A stretch of 48,734 bases of DNA from contig NZ_AYOY01000146.1 in NCBI RefSeq assembly GCF_000508185.1, forward strand, positions 1-48,734. The letters are read 5' to 3'. This DNA comes from Sphingobium sp. C100. Its GTDB lineage: Bacteria > Pseudomonadota > Alphaproteobacteria > Sphingomonadales > Sphingomonadaceae. The notes beneath the pieces are model-generated. The model was not told the DNA's origin. It made no database searches and was given only the letters and a program-made list of their open reading frames with translations. Positions 26,150 to 34,343 of this stretch are shown one piece after another; positions within the stretch are counted from its first letter, which is position 1, and each line of letters starts with the position of its first letter. Both the position numbers and the translations under genes were made by a program.

Positions 26150-28804
26150 CTATTTCGGCAGCGGCACCGCCTTTGACAGAGTGTAGGTCGCGCTTTGGGA
26201 CGGGGCATCGGTGCCGGGCTGGCCGCTGCCGACGCTGAGTTGGTAGGCGCCGGGGATCAGCCCGCGCGCGCCCGCCATGGTGACGAAGCTGAGGTCGCGG
26301 GGCGACAGGGTGAAGGCGATCTCCCGCGTCTCGCCGGGCTTGAGCGAGACGCGCTGAAAGCCGCGCAGCGCGGTGCGCGGGGCGCCGCCGAAGCGGGGCG
26401 GGGTGATGTAGAGCTGGGCCACATCATCGCCTGTGCGCACGCCGCTATTGGTGATGCTGGTGCGCACCCGCAGGCCGTTTTCCGTCGCGCCGTCGATCGC
26501 TTCGATGGTCAAAGGGGCGTAGCGGAAGCGGGTGTAGCTGAGGCCATGGCCGAAGGGATAGACCGGCGTGCCCTTGAAATAACGATAGGTGCGACCGTCC
26601 ATGCCATAGTCGGTGAAGGGCGGCAGGTCATCGACACTGCTGTAGAAGGTGAGCGGCAGGCGGCCGCCCGGATCGGCCTTCCCCGACAGGACGTTGCCGA
26701 CGGCAAGGCCGCCCGACTGGCCGGGATACCATGCCTCTACTATGGCGGCGGCATTGTCCTTGGCCCAGCCGAGGTTGATCGCGCTGCCGTTCATCGCGAT
26801 GACCACCAGCGGCTTGCCTAGCGCCTTTGCCTGTTCCAGCAGGGCGCGCTGGTCGGCGGGCAAGGCAAGGCTGGTCCGGTCGCCGCCCGAAAAGCCGTCG
26901 ACCTTGACCGGCATTTCCTCACCCTCCAAGTCGGAGGTGAGGCCGACCACGGCGACGATGAGGTCCGCATCCTTCGCGCCGCTGGCAAGGTCGCCGGCCG
27001 GATTGTCGGAAATGCGCTTCCAGAAGATCGCCGGGCTGGCCGAAACGCCGCTTTCGCCCTGGAGGCGGATGGCGTAGCGCTGCCCTTTGGCGAGGCGCAC
27101 GTCGGTCAGTTTGAGCGGTTCGGCCCAGGCGGAATATTCGGCGGCGCTGACGATCGGCTTGCCGCCGTCAGCAATGTCGCCTTTCACGCCAGTCAGCGCG
27201 AGCCGGTAGAGGCCGGTTTCGGGCGCGATGAGATCGCCGGTCCAGACGATCTTATGTTTGTCCGCAACCTGCTTAAACTCAGAGGCGCGCGAAACCAGGC
27301 TGTCCTCCACCCGCGTGAGGATGGGGGTGGCGGCATAGTCGCCGGCCGTGGTGGCGTTATAATATTGGGCGCGCAGGCCGGGTTTTCCGTCGGGCGTGCG
27401 CAGCGCCGTGCCGGGGACGAGATCGCCATCGGTGATCGACGCGCCGAAGGGGATGAGGGTGACGGCGGCGCCGGGCATCGCCTGCCTGAGGCCGTCCGCC
27501 ACGGACACGGGCGGCGCGCTCTTGGCCGAGGAATAATTGCCGCGCAGGACGCGGGTGGCGTCGGCCAGCGGGCCGATGAGCGCGATCCGCGCGCCGGGCT
27601 TGAGCGGCAGGACGCCGTCATTTTTGAGCAGCACGAGGGACTTTTCAGCGGCGGTGAGGGCCAGCGCCCGGTGGTCCGGCGTGTCGATGGCCGTGACGGG
27701 TGTGGCGTTGGGCCGGCGCGCGGCGAGGCCGGGCAGGTCGCCATTGCGCAGCCGCGCGGAAAAGAGTCGGACAAGCGCGGTATCGATGTCGGCCATGCTG
27801 ATATGCCCGCGCACCAGCGACTCCTTGTAGCGGTCGCCAAGACCCGTCTTGCCGCCAAGCGTGGCGTTATTACATTCGCTGTCCACGCCGCGACGCAGCG
27901 CCACGGCCACGCCGGTGGCGGCATCGGGCGCATATTTATGATGATCGTAAATATCGACCACGGCGTCGCAGTCGGACACGACATAGCCGCGGAAGCCCCA
28001 GGCCTCGCGCAGATAGTCGCGCAGCAACAGGGTGCTGCCGCAGGCCGGTTCGCCATCGACCCGGTTATAGGCGCACATGATCGATCCGGCCTTCCCTTCC
28101 ACGATGGCGGCGCGGAAGGCGGGGAGGTAGCTGTCCTCCAGATCGCGCGGGGTGGCGAAGATATTGTCGGTATGGCGGCTCGGCTCCGGGCCGCTATGCA
28201 CCGCGAAATGCTTGGGCGTGGCGACCACGTCGGGCAGGTCGGGATTGTCGCCCTGCATTCCCTGAATGAAGGCGACGCCGATGCGCGCGGTCAGGAAAGG
28301 GTCTTCGCCATAGGTTTCCTGCCCCCGGCCCCAGCGCGGATCGCGGAAGATGTTGATGTTAGGCGACCACGTGTCGAGGCCCGTGCCGATCTTGCCCAGA
28401 TGCCCGGTCTGCCGCCCCAGTGTGTGCAGCGCCTGCACTTCGGTGCTGATGGCGGACGCGACGGCCTTGATAAGCGGCGCGTCGAAGGTGGCGGCAAGGC
28501 CGATGGGTTCGGGGAAATTGGTCGTAGGCACCGCGCCGATCGCGCCGTGCAGCGACTCCGTCCACCAATTATAGGCCGGAATGCCAAGGCGCGGGATGGC
28601 AGGGGCGACGTTGAGCAACTGGGCGACTTTTTCGTCCGGCGTCAGTTTGTCGACGATGGCGCGGGCCTGGTCGTCGGCTTGAGCCCACGGATCAGGCGTG
28701 GCGGCATGGGCTGTGCCTGGCTGGGCCGTGGCGACCTGGGCCGTGGCCGGCACATGGAGCAGCGCAATGGCGGCGGCGGTGCTCATGGCGGACATTCGCG
28801 TCAT
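26150..28804 (-). CDS. Exported GH3 glycosidase with PA14 insertion (beta-xylosidase/beta-glucosidase)
   Basis: An 884-residue family 3 glycoside hydrolase with a signal peptide (about 1-23) and an Ala/Thr/Gln-rich spacer. The N-terminal TIM-like domain contains RDPRWGRGQETYGEDP (154-169) and the catalytic nucleophile D278 in VVSDCDAV. A PA14-type domain is inserted at about residues 470-610, the second alpha/beta domain follows, and a C-terminal fibronectin-III-like domain starts near 770. This layout is common in periplasmic beta-xylosidases and beta-glucosidases. It is second in the operon after the GH43 lipoprotein. The substrate is probably xylosyl or glucosyl ends of hemicellulose oligosaccharides. 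Confidence 0.92.
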   Translation of the reverse strand: MTRMSAMSTAAAIALLHVPATAQVATAQPGTAHAATPDPWAQADDQARAIVDKLTPDEKVAQLLNVAPAIPRLGIPAYNWWTESLHGAIGAVPTTNFPEPIGLAATFDAPLIKAVASAISTEVQALHTLGRQTGHLGKIGTGLDTWSPNINIFRDPRWGRGQETYGEDPFLTARIGVAFIQGMQGDNPDLPDVVATPKHFAVHSGPEPSRHTDNIFATPRDLEDSYLPAFRAAIVEGKAGSIMCAYNRVDGEPACGSTLLLRDYLREAWGFRGYVVSDCDAVVDIYDHHKYAPDAATGVAVALRRGVDSECNNATLGGKTGLGDRYKESLVRGHISMADIDTALVRLFSARLRNGDLPGLAARRPNATPVTAIDTPDHRALALTAAEKSLVLLKNDGVLPLKPGARIALIGPLADATRVLRGNYSSAKSAPPVSVADGLRQAMPGAAVTLIPFGASITDGDLVPGTALRTPDGKPGLRAQYYNATTAGDYAATPILTRVEDSLVSRASEFKQVADKHKIVWTGDLIAPETGLYRLALTGVKGDIADGGKPIVSAAEYSAWAEPLKLTDVRLAKGQRYAIRLQGESGVSASPAIFWKRISDNPAGDLASGAKDADLIVAVVGLTSDLEGEEMPVKVDGFSGGDRTSLALPADQRALLEQAKALGKPLVVIAMNGSAINLGWAKDNAAAIVEAWYPGQSGGLAVGNVLSGKADPGGRLPLTFYSSVDDLPPFTDYGMDGRTYRYFKGTPVYPFGHGLSYTRFRYAPLTIEAIDGATENGLRVRTSITNSGVRTGDDVAQLYITPPRFGGAPRTALRGFQRVSLKPGETREIAFTLSPRDLSFVTMAGARGLIPGAYQLSVGSGQPGTDAPSQSATYTLSKAVPLPK

Positions 28805-28853
28805 CGTCCTGCTCTCCCCGGCTGCGCCCTTCGGGCATCATGGTCTGATTGAA

Positions 28854-28886
28854 GCGGGCCGGGGGAGGGCACATCCCCCGGCCCGC
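28854..28886 (-). terminator. GC-rich hairpin between GH43 and GH3 (attenuator-like)
   Basis: GCGGGCCGGGGG and CCCCCGGCCCGC form a perfect 12-base-pair stem around a nine-base loop, starting nine bases after the GH43 stop on the minus strand. There is no T run, so it is better read as partial termination or mRNA 3'-end protection than as a full stop. Confidence 0.5.
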
Positions 28887-28894
28887 GCGCGCGC

Positions 28895-30034
28895 TCAATG
28901 CTGCGCGCTACCCCCGCTCGCCTTCGTCAGGAAGGGGTTGATGGTCTGGATCGTGCCGTCGGGATTATAGTGAAGTTCCGTCACCTTCACGTTGCGCAGG
29001 CGCGTCTGCCCCGACAACTGGGTGTCGGCGTAGAACAGCCACCATTTGCCGTTCCATTCGACGATAGAATGATGGGTGGTCCACCCTTCCACCGGCTCCA
29101 GAATGCGACCCTTGTAAGTGAAGGGGCCGTAGGGCGAATCGCCGATCCCGTAAGCGAGATAATGGGTGTCGCCGGTCGAATAGCTGAAATAATATTTGCC
29201 TTCATATTTGTGCATCCACGATGCTTCGAAGAACCGGCGGTCATGGTCGCCGCCGAGCAACGGCTTGCCCTGTTCGTCGAGGATCTGGACCGGCTTGGGC
29301 GTTTCGGCAAATTCCAGCATGTCGCCGGTCATCTTCGCGACGCGCGGCAGCAGCGCGGGCTTGTCGTCCTGCTCCAGGTCGGTCTTGGACCCGTTGGGAT
29401 CATAGGTGCCGGTCACATTGCGCTGAAGCTGACCGCCCCAGATGCCGCCGAAATACATATAGCTTTGCCCGTCATCGTCGGTGAAGACGGCCGGGTCGAT
29501 CGAATAGCTGCCCTTGATCGGATTGGGCTGGGCCTTGAACGGACCCATCGGATCCTTCGACGTGGCGACGCCGATGCGGAAGGCGCCTTCCTTGTCCTTG
29601 GCCGGGAAATAGAGATAATAGGTGCCGTCCTTGCGCGCGGCGTCGGGCGCCCACATCTGTTTTTCGGCCCACGGCACATCCTTGACGTCGAGCGCGACCG
29701 GGCCGAGCGTAACCGGGCCGCCGATCTTGTCCAGGCGCAGCACGCGATAGTCGCGCATTTCGAAATGCGCGCCCAGATCATCTTCGGGCGTGGGGCCGTC
29801 AATGTCATGGCTGGGATAGACGTAGATCTTGCCATCCCAGACGTGGGCGGACGGATCGGCGGTGTAGATGTCCTTGACCAGCGGTTGCGACAGATAGTCC
29901 GATGCGGCGCGTTTGGCGTCACCGGCGGGCTGAGCCTCGTTCGCTGCCGGTTGCTGTTGCTGGCAACCAGCCGTCAGGGCGGCGAGCGCCAGCGGCAGGG
30001 TTCCCCAAATCATCGGTCGCTTGCCCACGATCAT
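28895..30034 (-). CDS. GH43 lipoprotein glycosidase (arabinan/xylan-active)
   Basis: A 379-residue GH43 protein with an N-terminal lipoprotein-like signal (hydrophobic 9-22, then AGC with C24 and a Gln-rich tail), so it is probably membrane-anchored and faces the periplasm or surface. The propeller residues are visible: base Asp in TADPSAHV near residue 60, the SIDPAVFTDDDG block, and the acid Glu in RFFEASWMHKYEG. ATG at 30034 has AAAGGAGAGG upstream; a longer frame crosses the operator and is rejected. It leads the operon GH43-GH3-esterase. Alpha-L-arabinofuranosidase or xylosidase are both possible. Confidence 0.88.
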   Translation of the reverse strand: MIVGKRPMIWGTLPLALAALTAGCQQQQPAANEAQPAGDAKRAASDYLSQPLVKDIYTADPSAHVWDGKIYVYPSHDIDGPTPEDDLGAHFEMRDYRVLRLDKIGGPVTLGPVALDVKDVPWAEKQMWAPDAARKDGTYYLYFPAKDKEGAFRIGVATSKDPMGPFKAQPNPIKGSYSIDPAVFTDDDGQSYMYFGGIWGGQLQRNVTGTYDPNGSKTDLEQDDKPALLPRVAKMTGDMLEFAETPKPVQILDEQGKPLLGGDHDRRFFEASWMHKYEGKYYFSYSTGDTHYLAYGIGDSPYGPFTYKGRILEPVEGWTTHHSIVEWNGKWWLFYADTQLSGQTRLRNVKVTELHYNPDGTIQTINPFLTKASGGSAQH

Positions 30035-30058
30035 CCTCTCCTTTGTTGTGTCATTATG

Positions 30059-30070
30059 GATAGCGCTATC
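30059..30070. promoter_or_regulatory. TAGCGCTA-centred operator between GH43 and GH9
   Basis: GATAGCGCTATC is a perfect 12-base palindrome in the divergent promoter region, 25 bases upstream of the GH43 start and 125 upstream of the GH9 start. The core also occurs at 37361-37372 and 47682-47699. From memory it resembles operators of XylR-type LacI regulators of Caulobacter and Xanthomonas xylan genes. Confidence 0.78.
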
Positions 30071-30194
30071 ATCATTCCAGCGCAACAGCCCCGATTCATA
30101 TTGTGCCATGCGCAAATCGCTGCAATAGATTTGGCTGAAAAGCGCCGGCTGCCAACCTGGTAGCGCAAACATGAGTGCGACACAGGAGAGAGAC

Positions 30195-32711
30195 ATGCCC
30201 CGGACCCTGACTTCCCTTGCCACCATCGCCTTCCTGCTGGGGAGCGCGAGCGCGACGGCGCAGACCGGGGCGGATGAGAGTCTGCGGCTGAACGACAAAG
30301 GCTATTTCCAAGGGCCGGCGGTCAATGTGCTCGCCTTTTCCAACTGGTATGACGGGCTGTTCGCCGATTCCAAGATCAGCGGGATCGAGATCATCCAGCA
30401 GGGGCTGCGCAATGCGACCAATGGCGACGTGCGCCTGTCTGCGACGCCGGGCCAGTGGGACGCGATCGGCGCGCTGGTCGACCGGAAGGTCGATGCGCAG
30501 GCGGGGGTGATCGAAACTACGCTGCGCTATGCCGAGCATGATTTCCGATATGTGATCCGCGCCGAGCGCAAGGGCGATGCGGTGGTGGTGCGCGTCCTGC
30601 TGGACAAGCCGGTGCCGCAGGCGCTGGCGGGGAAGGCGGGGTTTAACCTGGAATTCCTGCCCTCAGCCTATTTCCACCATGGCTATATGGCCGACGGGGC
30701 CAGCGGCATTTTTCCGCTCTATCCCAATAGCGCGATGGAGCGCATCGAGACGCGCAATGCGGCGAGCGGGCGCAGCGAGGGGCCGGGGGCCGAGCCGCTG
30801 CCGATGGCGCGCGGTCTCCGCTTCGTGCTGGCGCCCGAAGACAAGGCGCGGCGAATCAGCATCGATAGCGACCAGCCGGTCGCGCTATACGACGGGCGCA
30901 ACCAGGCGCAAAATGGCTGGTTCGTGCTGCGGTCAGTGCTGCCCGCCGGCAAGACCGGCGCGGTGCTGCAATGGACGATCGCGCCGCAGGCCGACGCGGC
31001 ATGGCTGCGCGCGCCGGTGATCGCCCATTCGCAGTTGGGCTATGCGCCCGACGCGCCAAAGGTGGCGACGGTGGAACTGGACCGCAAGGACATGCGCCGC
31101 CCGCCCTTGCGGCTGTTGCGCGTGGGCGCCGACGGGACGACGAACCCGGTGGACACCGGCGGCGCGCGTGAATGGGGCGATTATCTGCGCTATCATTATC
31201 TCCAGCTCGATTTCAGCGCGGTGCGTGAGCCGGGCCTGTATGTGCTGGATTATGGCGACGTGCGCACCGCGCCGTTCCGCATCGCGGCCGACGTCTATGC
31301 CGATGCCTGGCACCCGACCAACGACGTCTATGTCCCCGTGGCGATGGACCATATGTCGGTGAACGAAGCCTATCGCGTCTGGCACGGCGATTCCCATCGC
31401 GACGACGCGCGGCAGGCGCCGGTGGATCATGAACATATCGACCTTTACCGGCAGGGGCCGACCACCGACACGCGCTTCAAGCCGGGCGAGCATATTCCGG
31501 GGCTGAACGTCGGCGGCTGGTATGATGCAGGCGATTTCGACATTCGCACCCAGTCGCAATATCAGGTGATCCGGTCGCTGGCCGATGCGGCCGAACGCTA
31601 CGGCCTGGACCGCGACACGGTGAGCATCGACTGGACGCGGCGGCATGTCGAGATGCATGTGCCCGACGGCAAGCCCGACATGGCGCAGCAGGTGGCGCAC
31701 GGGACATTGCAGCTGCTGGCGCAATTCGACGCGGTGGGTCACGCCATCCACGGCATCGTCGAGCCGGATGTGGCGCAATATACGCATCTGGGCGACGCGG
31801 TGAACAAGACCGACGGACTGCCCTATGATGCGGCGCTGGGCGTCGGCGCGGTCAAGGACGGGTGGAGCGGGACGCCGGACGACCGCTGGGCCTTCACCAG
31901 CAAGGCGTCGGCGCTCAACTATGGCTCGATCGCGGGGCTGGCGGCGGCGGTGCGGGTGCTGAAAAGGCAGGACGATGCGCTGGCGGGCCGGGCGCTGGAG
32001 ACGGCGGAGCGGGTATGGGCGCAGGAGCAGGGGCAGGCGCCAGACATGTTCCGTCACGGCAACACGACGGGCGGTCCGCTGGACGCCGAGATGTTCGGCG
32101 CGGCGGTGGAATTGCTGCGCACGACGCGCAAGCCCGTCTACGCCAAGGCAGTGATGGCGCTATGGCCGAAGATCGAGCCGGCCTTCGCCTTCAACGCGCA
32201 GACGGCGGTGGCGGCGATTCCGTTCATGCCGGCGGCCTATCGCAAGGCGATGATCCCGGCGGTGCGCAAGTGGCAGGCGGAGAGCGAGGCGCTGGCCAAG
32301 GCCAATCCGTTCGGCGTACCGATCACCACCGGAGGCTGGGCGGGATCGGGCACCGTGTTGAATCATGCGTTGAGCGCCGAGGCGCTGCACCGGGCCTTCC
32401 CCGATATCGTCGGGCGTGACGCGATGTTCCGGGGGGTGGCGTTCCTGACCGGGCATCATCCTGCGTCCGACATCTCGTTCGTGTCGGGGGTGGGGACGGT
32501 GTCCAAGGAAGTCGCCTATGGCAATAACCGCGCCGATTTCTCCTTCATCGCGGGCGGGGTGGTGCCCGGTGTGCTGGTCATCAAGCCGGATTATCCCGAA
32601 AATCATGAGGACTGGCCCTATTTCTGGGGCGAGAATGAATATGTCGTGCCCGAAGGCGCGGCATGGATCGAGCTGGCCAATGCGGCCAACAGGGCCAGCG
32701 GCGGGCAGTGA
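30195..32711 (+). CDS. Exported GH9 family glycosidase (endo-beta-1,4-glucanase-like)
   Basis: An 838-residue family 9 glycoside hydrolase with a signal peptide (about 1-23, ATAQ). An N-terminal region of about 250 residues that I do not recognise as a named domain precedes an Ig-like cellulase domain (starting near the HSQLGYAPDAPKVA segment). The (alpha/alpha)6 catalytic domain carries GGWYDAGDFD (D444 and D447) and the acid Glu in GENEYV (E815). ATG at 30195 has CAGGAGAGAG upstream and replaces a start eight codons earlier. GH9 enzymes cut beta-1,4-glucan or glucomannan/xyloglucan backbones. It is divergent from the GH43 lipoprotein. Confidence 0.9.
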   Translation: MPRTLTSLATIAFLLGSASATAQTGADESLRLNDKGYFQGPAVNVLAFSNWYDGLFADSKISGIEIIQQGLRNATNGDVRLSATPGQWDAIGALVDRKVDAQAGVIETTLRYAEHDFRYVIRAERKGDAVVVRVLLDKPVPQALAGKAGFNLEFLPSAYFHHGYMADGASGIFPLYPNSAMERIETRNAASGRSEGPGAEPLPMARGLRFVLAPEDKARRISIDSDQPVALYDGRNQAQNGWFVLRSVLPAGKTGAVLQWTIAPQADAAWLRAPVIAHSQLGYAPDAPKVATVELDRKDMRRPPLRLLRVGADGTTNPVDTGGAREWGDYLRYHYLQLDFSAVREPGLYVLDYGDVRTAPFRIAADVYADAWHPTNDVYVPVAMDHMSVNEAYRVWHGDSHRDDARQAPVDHEHIDLYRQGPTTDTRFKPGEHIPGLNVGGWYDAGDFDIRTQSQYQVIRSLADAAERYGLDRDTVSIDWTRRHVEMHVPDGKPDMAQQVAHGTLQLLAQFDAVGHAIHGIVEPDVAQYTHLGDAVNKTDGLPYDAALGVGAVKDGWSGTPDDRWAFTSKASALNYGSIAGLAAAVRVLKRQDDALAGRALETAERVWAQEQGQAPDMFRHGNTTGGPLDAEMFGAAVELLRTTRKPVYAKAVMALWPKIEPAFAFNAQTAVAAIPFMPAAYRKAMIPAVRKWQAESEALAKANPFGVPITTGGWAGSGTVLNHALSAEALHRAFPDIVGRDAMFRGVAFLTGHHPASDISFVSGVGTVSKEVAYGNNRADFSFIAGGVVPGVLVIKPDYPENHEDWPYFWGENEYVVPEGAAWIELANAANRASGGQ

Positions 32712-32722
32712 CGAAGGGGGCG

Positions 32723-32753
32723 GGGTTGCAGCCGGTCAGACCGGCTGCAACCC
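32723..32753. terminator. Perfect bidirectional hairpin between GH9 and halogenase
   Basis: GGGTTGCAGCCGGT and ACCGGCTGCAACCC pair over 14 bases with a three-base loop CAG. It begins 12 bases after the GH9 stop and overlaps the stop codon and last codons of the convergent halogenase-like gene. No T run follows on either strand, but the position between two convergent genes makes a shared terminator or RNA-stability role likely. Confidence 0.7.
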
Positions 32754-34280
32754 ATGCGCCACGATGCGGTCGATCAACTCGCGGTGGCGCGGCAAGCCGG
32801 CGCACAGCTTCGCCGTGGCTGCCGCATTTTCCCGCCGCGCGCGATCGGCCAGATGGGCGTCGCGCGCCAGAGCGGGCGGATCGACCTCCGTTCGGAAGCC
32901 CATGCCGTAGAGCACATATTGATAGCTGGCGGCGGGGAAGACTTCTTCGGCGCGGTCGAATTCGTCATGGAACCAGGGCGACTGATAGCGCCATAGCAGC
33001 AGCAGTTCCTGCAGCCGGTCCGGGATGCTTTCGATACGGACATTGTCGCGCCAGAAGTCGCTGTCGGTCCGCTTCGTCAGCACATAATGGAGCTTGAGGA
33101 AGTCGATAATCCGGCCCCAGCGATAATGGGCGGTCGCGTTGAAGCGCGCCGCGACGATGTCCATCACCTCCCGGCAGGCGGGCATTTGTTCGGCGATGAT
33201 CTTGGCCGATAGCTCGATCAGGACGATGGCGGAGGCTTCGAGCGGTTCGAGGAAACCGGCGGAGAGGCCGACGGCGACGCAATTGCCCTTCCAGAATGTT
33301 TCGCGATGGCCCGAGCGGATCTTGATGCGGCGGGCGTTGAGGCCGTCGGCGGCCGGGCCGATATAGGCGCGCAGTTCGCGTTCGGCATGGTCGTCGGAAA
33401 TATGGCTGCTGGAAAAAACATGGCCCACGCCGCGCCGCGCCTGGGTGCCGATGTCCCAGATCCAGCCCGCACTCTGGGCGGTGGAGATGGTGTGCGAGGC
33501 AATCGGGCAATCGGGCGCGGCATAGGGCACCTGCATCGCCAGCGCGGTGTCGCAGAAGAGAATGTCGTTGCAGTCGCGAAAGGGGACGCCCATCGCGCCT
33601 TCGATCAGCAGCGCCTTGAAACCGGTGCAGTCGACGAACAGATCGCCCTCCACCTCGCCCGCCTGGGTGGTGCGGACGGCGCGGATGTCGCCATTGTCAT
33701 GCATCAACACCTGTTCGACATCGGCGAGGATGTGCCGCACGCCCAGCTTTTCGCAGCAATGGCGCTGAAGGAACGGCGCGAATTTGCCGGCGTCGAGATG
33801 ATAGGCGTAATTGGCGAGCGCATCATATTCGGCGGTCGCCATCGTCTTGGGCGCGAGGCCGTCGTCGCAGATGCGGCCCTGCGCGCAGACGGCGTCGCAG
33901 AAACTGTCCGGGTCATCCTGCGCCAGCCAGTGGGGGGCAAGGTTCACCTGTCCGAAATTCTGGGGCAGCATGAGCGGGTGATAATAGCCGTCATCGGCCG
34001 CGCCGCTGGTCCAGCGGGCGAAGCGGGCGCCCTGTTTGAAGGCGGCGTCACATTCGCGGAAGAAGTCGGTTTCGGAGACGCCCATGCGCGACAAGGTGGT
34101 GCGCAGGGTCGGCCAGGTGCCTTCGCCCACGCCGATGATCGGGGTGTTGGGCGATTCGATCAGGGTGACGGTGAAGCCGCTGCCGATGCGGCTGCGATGG
34201 CGGGCGGCGATGATGCCGGCGGTGAGCCATCCGGCGGTGCCTCCGCCGACGATGACGATGTTGCGGACAGGCTGAACCAT
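32736..34280 (-). CDS. Flavin-dependent tryptophan-halogenase-family protein
   Basis: A 514-residue FAD-dependent halogenase of the tryptophan-halogenase superfamily. The FAD motif GGGTAGW is at 12-18, the catalytic lysine corresponds to K82 in AFKQGARF, and FLEPLEAS (343-350) keeps the glutamate thought to position it (E348). The WxWxIP motif reads WIWDIG at 273-278, with Gly for Pro, so it is the divergent receptor-associated group related to BrvH and Xanthomonas halogenases, which act on indoles in vitro with unknown natural substrates. It follows the TonB-dependent receptor gene after a 63-base gap containing a hairpin; no Shine-Dalgarno sequence precedes its ATG. A separate FADH2 reductase is required but not seen. 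Confidence 0.87.
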   Translation of the reverse strand: MVQPVRNIVIVGGGTAGWLTAGIIAARHRSRIGSGFTVTLIESPNTPIIGVGEGTWPTLRTTLSRMGVSETDFFRECDAAFKQGARFARWTSGAADDGYYHPLMLPQNFGQVNLAPHWLAQDDPDSFCDAVCAQGRICDDGLAPKTMATAEYDALANYAYHLDAGKFAPFLQRHCCEKLGVRHILADVEQVLMHDNGDIRAVRTTQAGEVEGDLFVDCTGFKALLIEGAMGVPFRDCNDILFCDTALAMQVPYAAPDCPIASHTISTAQSAGWIWDIGTQARRGVGHVFSSSHISDDHAERELRAYIGPAADGLNARRIKIRSGHRETFWKGNCVAVGLSAGFLEPLEASAIVLIELSAKIIAEQMPACREVMDIVAARFNATAHYRWGRIIDFLKLHYVLTKRTDSDFWRDNVRIESIPDRLQELLLLWRYQSPWFHDEFDRAEEVFPAASYQYVLYGMGFRTEVDPPALARDAHLADRARRENAAATAKLCAGLPRHRELIDRIVAHGLQPV

Positions 34281-34302
34281 CGGGAAAAAGGACCATTAAA
34301 AG

Positions 34303-34330
34303 GGAGGGGATGTCAACCGACATCCCCTCC
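34303..34330 (-). terminator. Hairpin with T tract between receptor and halogenase genes
   Basis: On the minus strand GGAGGGGATGTC pairs with GACATCCCCTCC (12 base pairs, four-base loop), followed by CTTTTAA. It begins 14 bases after the receptor stop. This is a good intrinsic terminator or attenuator that would lower halogenase expression relative to the receptor. Confidence 0.72.
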
Positions 34331-34343
34331 AGGGCGAGAACCG

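Noticed and set aside
27254..28852. 532-codon plus-strand frame opposite GH3
   Set aside because: Same reason: complete GH3 motifs lie on the other strand and the product is low-complexity Arg/Gly/Ala.
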